From Fodinibius saliphilus (lineage in GTDB: Bacteria; Bacteroidota; Rhodothermia; Balneolales; Balneolaceae), in assembly GCF_005869845.1 (NCBI RefSeq), contig NZ_VAWF01000004.1, positions 62,001 through 126,000 of the forward strand: a stretch of DNA of 64,000 nt. Reading direction: 5' to 3'. This document shows, piece by piece, positions 1 through 9,451 of this stretch. Both the position numbers and the translations under genes were made by a program. The stretch's first letter is position 1; every line of letters begins with the position of its first letter. The notes below the pieces were generated by a model. The model was given only the letters and a program-made list of their open reading frames with translations. It did not search any database and was not told where the DNA came from.

Positions 1-155
1 TGTGCAGGCTCGTCGGTTTCTACTCCTTCAGATGACTGCTCACCAACACCTTGACTGTCACCACTCCCAAAAAATATCGATCCCAGGAGAGCACTGGCCC
101 CGGTTATCAGGCCAGATTTCAGAAACAGTTTTCTTGGAATTTTGTCGTCAAACAT
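1..155 (-). CDS. N-terminal fragment of an exported protein with Tat-like signal (partial)
   Basis: A minus-strand reading frame begins at an ATG at 153-155 and runs off the left edge of the window after 51 codons. The visible N-terminus starts MFDDKIPRKLFLKSG and continues into a hydrophobic alanine/leucine/glycine stretch, then a Ser/Glu/Gly-rich linker. The RKLFLK pattern resembles a twin-arginine (Tat) signal with one arginine replaced by lysine, as seen on many Bacteroidota oxidoreductases. The mature domain lies outside the window, so no function is assigned. Confidence 0.6.
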   Translation of the reverse strand, partial: MFDDKIPRKLFLKSGLITGASALLGSIFFGSGDSQGVGEQSSEGVETDEPA

Positions 156-326
156 AGTAAAATCATTACATATTAACCTTAGGCTATATTTAATGTATAA
201 AAATAAAATTGTTAGTTAAAGCTAAATAATAAATTTAGTTTACTGTTCATTATATCTGTTAACAATACTAATTTTCATGAACCATTCACCTCTACAAAAA
301 GGTTATCTGTAACCAAAACTTGAACT

Positions 327-803
327 ATGCATAAATACCATGCTACCATAGAATGGGAACGAAACGGAGAAACCTTCACAAAAAACAAATATTCACGCAA
401 ACACCAATGGATATTTGACGGGGGAACAACTGTCTCGGCTTCCGCTTCACCGAACATTGTACCAGAACCTTTTTCTGATCCTTCGTCGGTTGATCCTGAG
501 GAATCGTTTATTGCTTCTATTTCAAGCTGCCATATGCTCTGGTTTCTTTCAATTGCAGCTCAGGAAGGGTATATTGTCGACGCTTATTCTGATCAAGCCG
601 AAGGGTTAATGCAAAAGAATAAGAAAGGGAAATTGGCCATTACAGAGGTTATATTAAGACCTGTTGTAACATTTGATAAAAATCAACATCCAACTCCTAC
701 TACGCACGATAAACTGCATCATCGGGCACATGGTCGATGTTTTATTGCAAACTCAGTGCACACAAACATTACCATCAATGCAACTATCGATGGTTCTTCC
801 TAA
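327..803 (+). CDS. OsmC family peroxiredoxin-like protein
   Basis: This 158-residue protein matches the OsmC/Ohr fold in length and motifs. The two reactive cysteines expected in the family are visible: Cys68 in SISSCHM and Cys138 in HGRCFIANS, with the conserved Glu of PEES just before the first. OsmC proteins reduce organic and hydrogen peroxides in the cytoplasm using these thiols. There is no signal peptide. A short inverted repeat (GGTTA/TAACC) lies just upstream of the start and no strong Shine-Dalgarno is seen. The next gene follows after 57 bp in the same direction. The family is clear; the exact subfamily (OsmC, Ohr or YhfA-like) was not resolved. Confidence 0.9.
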   Translation: MHKYHATIEWERNGETFTKNKYSRKHQWIFDGGTTVSASASPNIVPEPFSDPSSVDPEESFIASISSCHMLWFLSIAAQEGYIVDAYSDQAEGLMQKNKKGKLAITEVILRPVVTFDKNQHPTPTTHDKLHHRAHGRCFIANSVHTNITINATIDGSS

Positions 804-860
804 ATATTCTGAGATCTTTAGCAGGAATTATTCATACAACTTAAACTATCAACTAATATC

Positions 861-1304
861 ATGGCAAAGAGTAAAGCTCAATCTGTTGACGAATATATCC
901 AGGAACTACCCGAATATCGCAGGGAAACGATAGAAGAAATTCGACAACTTATCCTTGATAATCTTCCTGATGGATATGTAGAAACCATTAGCTGGGGAAT
1001 GATTAACTATGAAATCCCACTGGAGAAATATCCCGACACTTATAATAACCAACCCCTCACCTATATTGGGCTTGAGGTTCAGAGAAACCATAATGCTCTT
1101 TATTTGATGTCTGCCTACCAAGACGAAGAGGTCCAAGAATGGCTAGAGGAAAAATTTGAAGAATCCAATAAGGAGATGGAAATGGGACGATCATGTATAC
1201 TCTTCCAGACAAAAAACGATCTTCCGCTTGACGCTATTGCTGAACTTATTGCCAAATATTCTCCCGATGAATTTATCGAGGCATACGAGGAAACACGAAA
1301 ATAG
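861..1304 (+). CDS. DUF1801 (YdhG-like) domain protein
   Basis: A 147-residue soluble protein recognised as DUF1801 from its overall pattern: an N-terminal VDEYIQELPEYRRETIEEIR helix, a central SWGMINYEIP segment, then strands around YIGLEVQRNHNALYLM. The family has an iron-chaperone-like (frataxin-like) fold in some descriptions, but no reaction is firmly known. It lies 57 bp after the OsmC gene in the same orientation and may be cotranscribed. A long perfect hairpin follows it. Confidence 0.8.
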   Translation: MAKSKAQSVDEYIQELPEYRRETIEEIRQLILDNLPDGYVETISWGMINYEIPLEKYPDTYNNQPLTYIGLEVQRNHNALYLMSAYQDEEVQEWLEEKFEESNKEMEMGRSCILFQTKNDLPLDAIAELIAKYSPDEFIEAYEETRK

Positions 1305-1337
1305 TAATAACTGTTAAGGATAGCACGTCTATAGGAT

Positions 1338-1369
1338 TAGTAATGCAGATTTTAGCCACTGCATTACTA
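1338..1369. other. Perfect 11-bp inverted repeat, possible terminator or operator
   Basis: The arms TAGTAATGCAG (1338-1348) and CTGCATTACTA (1359-1369) are perfectly complementary around a 10-base loop. The element sits between the DUF1801 gene and msrA. No U-tract follows on the plus strand, so a factor-independent terminator is not certain; a regulatory hairpin in the msrA leader is equally possible. Confidence 0.4.
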
Positions 1370-1416
1370 CTCTGCAAGAATGGCTATCACAGAATTCAGA
1401 AAACTATGTTATTACT

Positions 1417-2073
1417 ATGAATACTTTAAAATTGCTACTCTTAATAAGTGGAATTGGGTTATTTGCCAGCTTTAGTGCGGTAGCCCAGCAATCTAATAAT
1501 ATGGCAATGGAAGAACAGGAAAAAATCTTCGAAGAAGCGACACTGGGTGCTGGTTGCTTCTGGTGTGTAGAAGCAATATTTGAAGAAGTTAAAGGGGTAA
1601 AATCTGTTGTAGCCGGTTATGCCGGCGGTAAAATTAAGAATCCCAGTTATAAACAAGTAGCCTCAGGTGCTACAGATCATGCTGAGGTTACGCGCATTAC
1701 CTATGATCCTGCTACGGTATCATTTGAACAGCTACTTGAGGTCTTTTGGCATACTCATAACCCAACTACCAAAAATCGGCAAGGTGCTGATGTGGGCCCC
1801 CAATACCGATCAGTAATCTTTTATCATAATGACAAGCAAAAAAAGATTGCCCAAGAATCTCTTAAAAAAACCGATAGTACAGATCTCTGGAAAGACCCCA
1901 TAGTAACAGAAGTTGAACCATTAACAAACTATTCAAAAGCAGAAAACTATCATCAAAACTATTACGAAAACAATCCCAATGCGGGATACTGCACGGTAGT
2001 TATTGCGCCAAAACTGAAGAAATTCCGCAAGGATTTTTCTCATATGCTAAAAGAAAACGTAAGAGAATCATAG
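1417..2073 (+). CDS. msrA: Peptide-methionine (S)-S-oxide reductase MsrA, exported form
   Basis: This enzyme reduces methionine-S-sulfoxide in proteins back to methionine. The catalytic motif GCFWC is at residues 46-50 (Cys47 nucleophile), followed by the family-typical AGYAGG, HAEVTRITYDP and YHQNYY segments. A Cys in NAGYCTVV near residue 199 could be a resolving cysteine. The first 24 residues form a signal peptide ending SAVAQ, so this copy should act in the periplasm. At 218 residues it is normal for MsrA plus a leader. It is convergent with the histidine kinase gene downstream. The cluster OsmC-DUF1801-MsrA fits an oxidative-damage theme, which is inference. Confidence 0.93.
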   Translation: MNTLKLLLLISGIGLFASFSAVAQQSNNMAMEEQEKIFEEATLGAGCFWCVEAIFEEVKGVKSVVAGYAGGKIKNPSYKQVASGATDHAEVTRITYDPATVSFEQLLEVFWHTHNPTTKNRQGADVGPQYRSVIFYHNDKQKKIAQESLKKTDSTDLWKDPIVTEVEPLTNYSKAENYHQNYYENNPNAGYCTVVIAPKLKKFRKDFSHMLKENVRES

Positions 2074-2090
2074 TAGTTAATACGATTCGT

Positions 2091-2111
2091 GGGGAAGGGG
2101 ATCCTTGCCCC
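2091..2111. terminator. Possible bidirectional terminator hairpin
   Basis: GGGGAAGG (2091-2098) can pair with CCTTGCCCC (2103-2111) with a one-base bulge. It lies between the convergent msrA and histidine kinase genes. No clear U-tract is present, so support is weak. Confidence 0.3.
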
Positions 2112-2126
2112 TCTACTGCTTCGCAA

Positions 2127-4913
2127 TTACATGCCATAAGAAGAGCTAAGCAACGAAGAAGCAGATGAACCATTAATATCTTTTACAGAAAAAGAAAGGG
2201 TTAGATAGGTACCGTTATCGGTCCCCATCTCTCCCTCGGCCTCCAGCTGATCCATAAAGTTGTAGATCAACGTCATACCCAGGCTATCACTATTTTGGGG
2301 ATTAAAGTCATCAGGTAGTCCAATCCCGTTATCCTTAATATAAAGGTGTACACGGCCATCTTCGGCTTCTAATTTGATCTGAATATTGCCCTGCTCTCGC
2401 CTTTCAAAAGCATGTTTAAATGCGTTAGTAACAACTTCATTAATTAACAGCGCAAAAGGAACCGCCTGATTGATACTCAACATAACAGCATCAATCTCTT
2501 TATCTATAGTAATATCTTTAAGTGTATTGTTGGTTGATCGAATGGTTTCCACAAGGTCGCCAATATAAGATTGACATGAAATCTGTGAAAGGCTTTGCGA
2601 TTTGTACAGCTTTTCATGAATTAAGGCCATCGTTTGAACACGGCTCTCACTTTCCTTGAGGGTCTCCCGCACTTCTTTATCATCTGTTTCATACATCTGC
2701 AATTGAATTAACCCTGAGACAACAGCGAGATTATTTTTAACACGATGATGGATCTCCTGTAGCAGCACGTGCTTTTCTTTTAACGAATTATAGATCTCCT
2801 TTTCATATTTTTTCTGTTCAGTAATATCAATATACATACCAAAGCCGGCAATTGGCTTACCATCCACAAATACGGGGATACCTGCTACAAACACATCTAC
2901 AAGGGAGCCGTCACTTGCGCGCCGCTGTGCTTCACGATGGAAACTGGCCATTGCCTTAAAACCCTTACCAGGCATAGTAGGTGCTTCTTCAAGTTCTTCT
3001 TCCGGAACTAAGACTTTATCAATATCCCTACCCGTAATTTCCTCTTTGGAGTAGCCGAAGAGATTTTCAAAACTTTGGTTAACATCTTTAATCTTATTAT
3101 CCGGTGTTACCATAACAATAGCCGAAGGAGCTTGTAAAAACAGGTTTCTAAAAAGATTTTCATTTCTCTTTAGTTTTTTTCGAGCTTCTACCTGTTCAGT
3201 AATATTATGGCCTACTCCCAGCAAATAGTTCCTACCTTCTTGTTCGAAAAGCTTCCCTGTGATCAAATATGGTATCTCTTTACCCGACTTGGTTAAACAC
3301 GATAGCTCTACCGAAGCTTCCCCCTTTTTAAATACCTTATTCATAAAACCGACAACGGTTCTATGTTCTTTTTTGGGAAACAGACTCAATGGTGATATCT
3401 CCTCTAACTCAGAGTTGCTGTATTCTAATTCATCACTCAAATTCTGATTCCAGCTTTTGTACTCCGCATCTTCACCAATCATAAAGAAACTTCCCGGAAG
3501 TGTCTCTACAAGCGCCTCATTAAACCGTTTTTCTTCCACCAGTGCCTGCTCCGTCTCTTTCTGTTGGGTAATGTCGATACCTACCCATAAGTAGTAGTAG
3601 TTTTTGTTCAACTGTATATAATAACCACGCCAATAATATGGGATTTTCTTGCCCATTTTAGTAAGTAATGTTAACTCAAAGCCACTACCTTCATTATTAT
3701 GGATCTTCTCTTTTGCTTCCGTTAAACGGTCATGATGCTCTGTTGCAATTAGATCATAACCGCTCCTTTTGGCTAACTCTTCATCAGTATAACTCGTGAA
3801 AAAGCTGGTATTTGAGTTCCACTGTACATTTTCCAAATCTTCATCCATTAACAAGTATATACCAGGAAGGCTATTGAGGATTGCTTCGGTATAATTCTTT
3901 TGTTCAAGCAGATTAACTTCAATTTTTTTACGCTTTTTATATGCTGATATAATATCTGCTGCGGTCTGTAATAGACGAACCTCATTTTCTTCCCACAAAT
4001 CATCCTTTTCGGTATCAGCAAAACCAATGTAACCGTACCACTCTTCGCCTATGGAGATGGGTATTACAAGCACTGAATTTACATCCCGTTCCTTTAATAA
4101 AACCCCCTCTTTATGAGACAAATCATCAACACGTGCATTAATTATTTCACCATTTGATAATTTATGATACCACCAGGGAACTTCTGCATAGCTTACAAGT
4201 TCAGAAGAAGGCACTTGGGGAATTTCCGTACCATCTTCAGAGACCTCGATAAGGCGTTTTAAACAGAGTTTGTCATCAATTTCTACATTCCTAAAGATAT
4301 ATACCCTGTCAGATTGTGTTACATCACGAAGAATCTTCAAACTCTCCTCTAATGCTCCATGATTGGTATGCTCAAGTAATAAGCTTGAACATTTCGACAA
4401 GGCCTGCTCATACAGCAAACGCTGCTGCAACTCCTTTTCTGCCTGTTTTCTTTTTTTGATCTCTTCTCTGAGATCGCTGGGATACTGTTCTTTACTTTCT
4501 TGAAGGGCCAATCTAACTTTTTTACGCTCTGTAATATCAATGGAAGAACCATAAATAAAGGTTTCTTCCTCCTTTGGAGATTCTATTAACTTGAGTTCAT
4601 CCCGCAACCAAATATATGTACCATCTTTTCTTTTAAAACGGTATTCGTTGAATACCTCTTCTCCTTCCTCAAAAACTTTTTCAAAATGGCATAACACCCT
4701 TTCCCTATCCTCCGGATGTATCCGTTCTGACCAACGATCCTTTCCTTCTAAAAAATAAGAAGGTTCAAACCCCAATATAGTTTTAGAGTTTTTGCTAACC
4801 GATAGTAATGGGAAGTCGCTCTTCTTTTCACAAGTGAACAGAATGACAGAACCACTACTAAAAAATTTATCGATCGTTTCTTTAGAAAAGACCTGACTAT
4901 TATTTTCTCTCAT
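2127..4913 (-). CDS. Multi-PAS/GAF sensor histidine kinase (HisKA_2 type)
   Basis: A 928-residue soluble sensor kinase without a signal peptide or membrane segment. Domains in order: PAS (about 30-130), a short coiled coil, GAF (about 165-330), two PAS domains (about 340-455 and 465-575), a further PAS (about 585-705), then the phosphoacceptor and ATPase. The phospho-histidine box is EIHHRVKNN at 720-728, the HisKA_2 form found in LytS-like and light/redox kinases. The N box (NEVVTNAFKHAF, about 825-836) and G1 box (DNGIGLP, 861-867) are intact. No response regulator gene is adjacent, so its partner must lie elsewhere. The input signal is unknown. Confidence 0.92.
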   Translation of the reverse strand: MRENNSQVFSKETIDKFFSSGSVILFTCEKKSDFPLLSVSKNSKTILGFEPSYFLEGKDRWSERIHPEDRERVLCHFEKVFEEGEEVFNEYRFKRKDGTYIWLRDELKLIESPKEEETFIYGSSIDITERKKVRLALQESKEQYPSDLREEIKKRKQAEKELQQRLLYEQALSKCSSLLLEHTNHGALEESLKILRDVTQSDRVYIFRNVEIDDKLCLKRLIEVSEDGTEIPQVPSSELVSYAEVPWWYHKLSNGEIINARVDDLSHKEGVLLKERDVNSVLVIPISIGEEWYGYIGFADTEKDDLWEENEVRLLQTAADIISAYKKRKKIEVNLLEQKNYTEAILNSLPGIYLLMDEDLENVQWNSNTSFFTSYTDEELAKRSGYDLIATEHHDRLTEAKEKIHNNEGSGFELTLLTKMGKKIPYYWRGYYIQLNKNYYYLWVGIDITQQKETEQALVEEKRFNEALVETLPGSFFMIGEDAEYKSWNQNLSDELEYSNSELEEISPLSLFPKKEHRTVVGFMNKVFKKGEASVELSCLTKSGKEIPYLITGKLFEQEGRNYLLGVGHNITEQVEARKKLKRNENLFRNLFLQAPSAIVMVTPDNKIKDVNQSFENLFGYSKEEITGRDIDKVLVPEEELEEAPTMPGKGFKAMASFHREAQRRASDGSLVDVFVAGIPVFVDGKPIAGFGMYIDITEQKKYEKEIYNSLKEKHVLLQEIHHRVKNNLAVVSGLIQLQMYETDDKEVRETLKESESRVQTMALIHEKLYKSQSLSQISCQSYIGDLVETIRSTNNTLKDITIDKEIDAVMLSINQAVPFALLINEVVTNAFKHAFERREQGNIQIKLEAEDGRVHLYIKDNGIGLPDDFNPQNSDSLGMTLIYNFMDQLEAEGEMGTDNGTYLTLSFSVKDINGSSASSLLSSSYGM

Positions 4914-5201
4914 TTCCCCGAATGTCCAAAGCCATTTTGAATGAACTAATACACAATCAATATATTAAAAAATTCTAATACTAAGTAATAATTATATAGA
5001 TTGCGCTATCCTAGAGTACAATGACAGCATAAAAACATTTCTGCAAAGCTTCTATGAGCTATATTCAACTGTATAAGTCTGTAAAAATAGTTGTTATGCC
5101 AAGTTTTCAGCTATATTATCATAAGGTATTTGAGCAGATAATCAACTGGCGAAAACAGATATGAACACAGATCATTAATTTTCGGTTACATAACGTGAAC
5201 T
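4914..5201. other. Divergent intergenic region
   Basis: An AT-rich 288-bp region between the divergently transcribed histidine kinase and DUF2911 genes. It must carry both promoters. I see no RNA element, convincing hairpin or repeat in it. Confidence 0.5.
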
Positions 5202-5774
5202 ATGAACCACAACCAAATTATTACACTCATGAATCTACTTAAAAAAACTACGATCAAGATAAGCTTAGTACTACTATTAGGCCTAGTCTTCACTTCTGAA
5301 ACATGGGCTCAAGAGCGCAGTAACCAAGAACCCCGAACAAGCCCAAATGCAACGGTTAGTCAAACCATAGGAACTACAGATATCACTATTACTTATGGAC
5401 GACCAGCCGTTAATGATCGAGAAATATTTGGGGAGCTTGTTCCCTATGGTGAAGTATGGAGAACAGGGGCTAATGAATCTACAGCTATTGTAATTTCTAA
5501 CGATGTGACTATAAATGGCCATGAACTCGAAGCTGGAACCTATTCCCTTTATACCGTTCCAAATAAGGATAAATGGACCATTATTATTAACTCTAAGCTC
5601 TCTTGGGGAACTCAATATGACAAGGATAAAGACATTCTCCGATTCGAGGTTGAACCCAGAGAAGCTGACTCTCGAGAACGAATGATGTTTTATTTTGAAG
5701 AAGTCACAAATGAGAAGGCTACCGTAGTATTACACTGGGAAAACACCAAAGTACCATTTACTATCAAAGTATAA
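5202..5774 (+). CDS. DUF2911 domain exported protein
   Basis: A 190-residue protein with a signal peptide ending ETWAQ and one DUF2911 domain, recognised from the ITYGRPAVNDREIFGELVPYGEVWRTGANE region and the TYSLYTVPNKDKWTIIIN strand pair. DUF2911 proteins are small exported beta-sandwich proteins of Bacteroidota and relatives with no known activity. An in-frame ATG at 5229 would give a more compact signal peptide (MNLLKKTTIKIS) and is a credible alternative start. A hairpin follows the stop by about 45 bp. Confidence 0.85.
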   Translation: MNHNQIITLMNLLKKTTIKISLVLLLGLVFTSETWAQERSNQEPRTSPNATVSQTIGTTDITITYGRPAVNDREIFGELVPYGEVWRTGANESTAIVISNDVTINGHELEAGTYSLYTVPNKDKWTIIINSKLSWGTQYDKDKDILRFEVEPREADSRERMMFYFEEVTNEKATVVLHWENTKVPFTIKV

Positions 5775-5819
5775 GTTGAAGCTAGATCCAAAAGAACATC
5801 CGAAATACCAACGCAACTG

Positions 5820-5842
5820 ATGGTGGGGTATGGCCCCATCAT
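5820..5842 (+). terminator. Hairpin after DUF2911 gene that overlaps the EamA 5' end
   Basis: ATGGTGGGG (5820-5828) pairs with CCCCATCAT (5834-5842) over nine base pairs with one G-U wobble and a five-base loop. The sequence after it is T-rich but lacks a clean U-tract. It covers the place where the EamA reading frame would need to start. Confidence 0.4.
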
Positions 5843-5887
5843 AGTATTCTCGTTTTATTTACCTTTCTTTGGGGGGCTAATTTTATT

Positions 5888-6805
5888 TTGGCAGAAATAG
5901 CACTAAAAGAGATGTCCCCCATCTCTTTTAGTGTTAGTCGTTTTGCTACAGGTGGAGCTGCGATGTTCTTCGTGATGTATCTGCAGTACCGGGCTAAATC
6001 CGGCCATAAACATAGCTCTATATCTTTCCTACCCAATATTAAAAAGAAAGATTGGCCGCGCCTGTTACTTATTTCGGTTATTGGCGCCACTCTTGCACCC
6101 TGGCTGGGTATTGAAGGACTGGGCCTCACGCATGGTGCACGAGCTTCATTATGGCTGGCCTTGGGGCCTGCAGTCAGTACTGCCTGTGGCTACTTTCTCA
6201 GAACCGAACAAATGGGCACCTATGGATTTCTTGGAGTCATACTTGCCGTAATGGGTACACTCATTCTCGGATGGGATGGGTTACAACCTGAACGAGGGTA
6301 TTGGTTCGGAGATCTTATCCTCATTTTTGCCCTTATTCTTACGATCATTGAATTACATCTTATTAAACCGTTGGCCCGTGATTATGGACCTATACCGATA
6401 GTAGCTCTACGTACTGCTATCGGAGGTACGCTTTATATTTTTATTGCTTCTCCCTCCCTATTAAATGTCAGCTGGACCTCTCTCGGCCTTTGGACTTGGA
6501 TAGCTATCCTTGCCGGTGGAGGCATAGGAGTTGGACTGGGACAGTGGGTAAAAGTTCGAGCTCTAAGAAAACTTGGCCCTACCCAAGTGGTACTTTACGG
6601 AAACTTGGTCCCTATTGCCGCCCTGCTCATAGCTTGGCTCAGCATTGGAGAAAACCCCTCACTGCCAGAAATAATATCGGCACTTTTTATTATTAGTGGC
6701 GCTATTCTTATACAAGTTATTGATCGTGAACCTGATACCCCATACCAAGATGCAAAAGTAAATAGTATGTATAGCAAACCTGAAAAAGAAACCGAGAACC
6801 CGTAG
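5888..6805 (+). CDS. EamA-family (DMT superfamily) transporter, 5' end uncertain
   Basis: A membrane protein of the drug/metabolite transporter superfamily with two EamA halves and a highly hydrophobic, about ten-helix layout. The motif region GLTHGARASLWLALGPAVS and the second-half APTQVVLYG-like segment (LGPTQVVLYGNLVPI) fit the family. The coordinates use the first conventional in-frame start, TTG at 5888, but this cuts off helix 1. The same frame is open back to 5786 and encodes SILVLFTFLWGANFILAEI, a typical EamA first helix, with no ATG, GTG or TTG before it. Removing one C from the CCCC run at 5834-5837 would join this to an ATG at 5830. Substrate is unknown. The tail beyond the last helix is polar. 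Confidence 0.8.
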   Translation: MAEIALKEMSPISFSVSRFATGGAAMFFVMYLQYRAKSGHKHSSISFLPNIKKKDWPRLLLISVIGATLAPWLGIEGLGLTHGARASLWLALGPAVSTACGYFLRTEQMGTYGFLGVILAVMGTLILGWDGLQPERGYWFGDLILIFALILTIIELHLIKPLARDYGPIPIVALRTAIGGTLYIFIASPSLLNVSWTSLGLWTWIAILAGGGIGVGLGQWVKVRALRKLGPTQVVLYGNLVPIAALLIAWLSIGENPSLPEIISALFIISGAILIQVIDREPDTPYQDAKVNSMYSKPEKETENP

Positions 6806-6944
6806 ATATTTCCTTTTCAGGATGGCTTTAAAAATGGGGAATTCTGATCAAAGTCAAAGCCTGAGTGAATTCGAAACTGGAGCTTATATGCCCATAGGTA
6901 ATGAATTCTAATTCACGATAATACAGAAATTGATCAAAAGGATG

Positions 6945-6960
6945 GTTTTGCAAAGCTCTC
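6945..6960 (-). repeat. Dispersed 16-bp repeat, copy 1
   Basis: GTTTTGCAAAGCTCTC here is the reverse complement, with one mismatch, of GAGACCTTTGCAAAAC at 9795-9810. The two copies flank the TonB receptor unit and also share a CATCCT word further in. Origin unknown. Confidence 0.4.
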
Positions 6961-6997
6961 TTCAAATAAAAGAAGACAGACCTTTCGGCCTGCCTTC
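6961..6997 (-). terminator. Rho-independent terminator of the TonB receptor gene
   Basis: Read on the minus strand, an 11-bp stem (arms 6987-6997 and 6972-6982, two G-U wobbles) closes a GAAA tetraloop and is followed by TTTTATTT. It lies about 30 bp after the stop of the TonB receptor gene. Confidence 0.85.
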
Positions 6998-7027
6998 TCA
7001 CTTACACTAACCTAACACAACATCTAT

Positions 7028-9451
7028 CTAAAAGGTAAACGACAGCTGAAGCATAAAATTGCGTCCCGCTTGCGGATAATAATAATTATAATGTTGCTGA
7101 CTTCCCTGGCTAAGCAGGCCAAAAGTATAACCGTTTGACTCATACTTTTCGTCTAACAGATTATTAACCTCCAAGGTTGCGGTAATACCTTTAAACAAGG
7201 ACGCTTTGCTCCACTCATAAGCTACCCGCAAATCATTAACCAAATAAGGGTCTAAAGAACGACTTTTCGTCTGGGTATTATCCAGGTACTGTCGGCTTAC
7301 ATATTTTGTAGTTAGTTGTGCTGTAAAACCCTCTCTATTGAATTGAATAATTGAATTCCCAATAAAATCAGGGGAGAACGAAATATCTGTATCCTGATAC
7401 CCAAAGACCTTCTGGGTGTTTGTAGAATAGTCGGTCAAGTAATAGTTATACTCATCAATTTTATTGCGGCTTATTGTGGCATTTCCACTCCATTCCAGAC
7501 CATTCGTTATGTTAGCACCGGCTTGCAGCTCAATACCTGCCCTATAACTATTATCCACATTTTGTCGAATAGCTGATCCAATATCATTTATTTGACCAGT
7601 TAAAATGAGCTGATTCTTGTAATCCATGAAGTACAAGTTTGCACTAACAAAAAATCGTTCAAAACTTGCTTTATATCCGGCTTCCCAATCGTATAATGTT
7701 TCGTGCTCAGGACGACTTTCAGGAGTCGAATCCACATATTCGTCACGAGTGGGTTCCTTATTGGCCATACTGAAAGAAAAGTAGGCTCTATGGTTACCCT
7801 TATTATAAGTGAGTCCTGCTTTGGGATTGAAGAAAGTCAATTCGTCGGTTTGCTTAACATCTACAATATCATAGCTGTTACTTTGATTTTTGATACGGTC
7901 CTTACCTAAAAACTTATACGTAACACGTCGAATTTGGGCATCAGCATAGATTGTCAATGCCTCTGTAATATTATACTGCCCCTTTAGATAAGTATTAAAA
8001 TCTGTTTTAAAGCCATTATTATCGTAATAACGATTTTCGACATTGGTATTACCGAGATACTCACCCCAGATCACTTCACCGAAATGATCTCCATCATATT
8101 CATTATAGCCACCACCAAGAGTAATGGATCCCTTATCCTCGATATTATACTCCGTTGAAAAAACGGTGCCATAGAAATGATTATCTAACCATTTACGGCG
8201 AACCAGATCACTTTCCGAGACCGTATCCTGACTAAAGATAACGGGACTTATACTATAGTCACCGAGTTCTTCATCTGCCTTATACTGTTCATAATAACCC
8301 CGACCATAGGTATAGTGTAGCGAGGCATTGACATTCCAGTTCTTCGCCAAGTCATAAAAATAGTGTAGCTGGTAATGGTCTTGCTGGTAATTATCGGTTT
8401 GATCTTTATAGGGCGTACCCGGTTTTTCGGTACCAGCAGAATTGTAGGTACGTTCTCCGTTTTCCAATTTACTTTCGGAAACCCCATTCCAAGCGTGGTA
8501 TGTTTTTTCTTTACCGGAGAACACATCGGCTCGCAGCAAGCTTCGCTCACCATGCTTAGCTGCAGAAAGGTAAAACGATTTCAAATCCGATGATGCCCGA
8601 TCGATATATCCGTCTGACGTAATTTTTGAAAGACGGCCTTCGAACTGCCACCCATTTTCCATAAGACCGGAACCGAGCATTACATTAGCTTTTTTGGTAT
8701 CAAATGAGCCGATCCCGGTATTCACCTCTCCATAGGCATCCGATCGCATCTGTGAAGTCTGTACATTCACCGTAGCCCCAAAGGCCGCGGCTCCGTTCGT
8801 CGATGTCCCCACACCACGCTGGATCTGGATATTTTCAACGGATGAAGCTAAATCAGGAATATCGACCCAATATACGCCGTGTGATTCTGCATCGTTAAGC
8901 GGTATACCATTAATAGTTACATTTATACGCCCTTGATCAACACCTCGGATTCGCATCCCTGTATACCCAACCCCGGACCCGGCATCAGAAGTTGTTGTTA
9001 CTGATGGAGAGCTACTCATCATGTAGGGCATATCCTGACCCAGATTTTTCTTTTCAATATCTGTACGGCTCACATTATCAAAAGCCATGGGCGAGGCTTC
9101 ATCTACACGCAAAGCCTTTACGAACACTTCATTACTAATAACGGTATTGGGCACCAAGCTAATAGTAAGCTCACCTCCTCTTTTTGTCGTGTCGATAGTC
9201 TTGGATTTAAAGCCAACAAAAGTCACTTTTATTTTTGATGAAGCGCCCTCTTTTAATGACAGGGTAAAGGCTCCATTTTCATCAGCCGAAATACCGTTTT
9301 TAGTATCGAGCTGAATAATATTCGCCCCGGGCAGCGGTTCATTACTTTGTGCATCAATAACCATTCCGGTTATAGTTTGAGCAACAAGTGTGGTACTCAT
9401 TGCCATCAAAAAGCATAGAAATGCTGTTGCTCGTATTAGTTTGAAATACAT
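7028..9451 (-). CDS. TonB-dependent receptor, probable thiamine-compound importer
   Basis: An outer-membrane active-transport barrel of 807 residues. A signal peptide ends TTLVAQ, followed by a carboxypeptidase-regulatory-like beta-sandwich (about 5-90 of the mature protein), a plug domain (SRTDIEKKNLGQDMPYM, then RIRGVDQGRINVTINGIPL) and a large beta-barrel ending in LQLSFTF with the expected terminal Phe. I chose the ATG at 9449-9451 because it is preceded by GGAGG at five-base spacing and starts the signal peptide; an upstream TTG reading would add 21 unlikely residues. A TPP riboswitch in the leader implies repression by thiamine pyrophosphate, so the cargo is probably thiamine or a precursor. 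The cargo is inferred from regulation, not from the protein. Confidence 0.93.
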   Translation of the reverse strand: MYFKLIRATAFLCFLMAMSTTLVAQTITGMVIDAQSNEPLPGANIIQLDTKNGISADENGAFTLSLKEGASSKIKVTFVGFKSKTIDTTKRGGELTISLVPNTVISNEVFVKALRVDEASPMAFDNVSRTDIEKKNLGQDMPYMMSSSPSVTTTSDAGSGVGYTGMRIRGVDQGRINVTINGIPLNDAESHGVYWVDIPDLASSVENIQIQRGVGTSTNGAAAFGATVNVQTSQMRSDAYGEVNTGIGSFDTKKANVMLGSGLMENGWQFEGRLSKITSDGYIDRASSDLKSFYLSAAKHGERSLLRADVFSGKEKTYHAWNGVSESKLENGERTYNSAGTEKPGTPYKDQTDNYQQDHYQLHYFYDLAKNWNVNASLHYTYGRGYYEQYKADEELGDYSISPVIFSQDTVSESDLVRRKWLDNHFYGTVFSTEYNIEDKGSITLGGGYNEYDGDHFGEVIWGEYLGNTNVENRYYDNNGFKTDFNTYLKGQYNITEALTIYADAQIRRVTYKFLGKDRIKNQSNSYDIVDVKQTDELTFFNPKAGLTYNKGNHRAYFSFSMANKEPTRDEYVDSTPESRPEHETLYDWEAGYKASFERFFVSANLYFMDYKNQLILTGQINDIGSAIRQNVDNSYRAGIELQAGANITNGLEWSGNATISRNKIDEYNYYLTDYSTNTQKVFGYQDTDISFSPDFIGNSIIQFNREGFTAQLTTKYVSRQYLDNTQTKSRSLDPYLVNDLRVAYEWSKASLFKGITATLEVNNLLDEKYESNGYTFGLLSQGSQQHYNYYYPQAGRNFMLQLSFTF

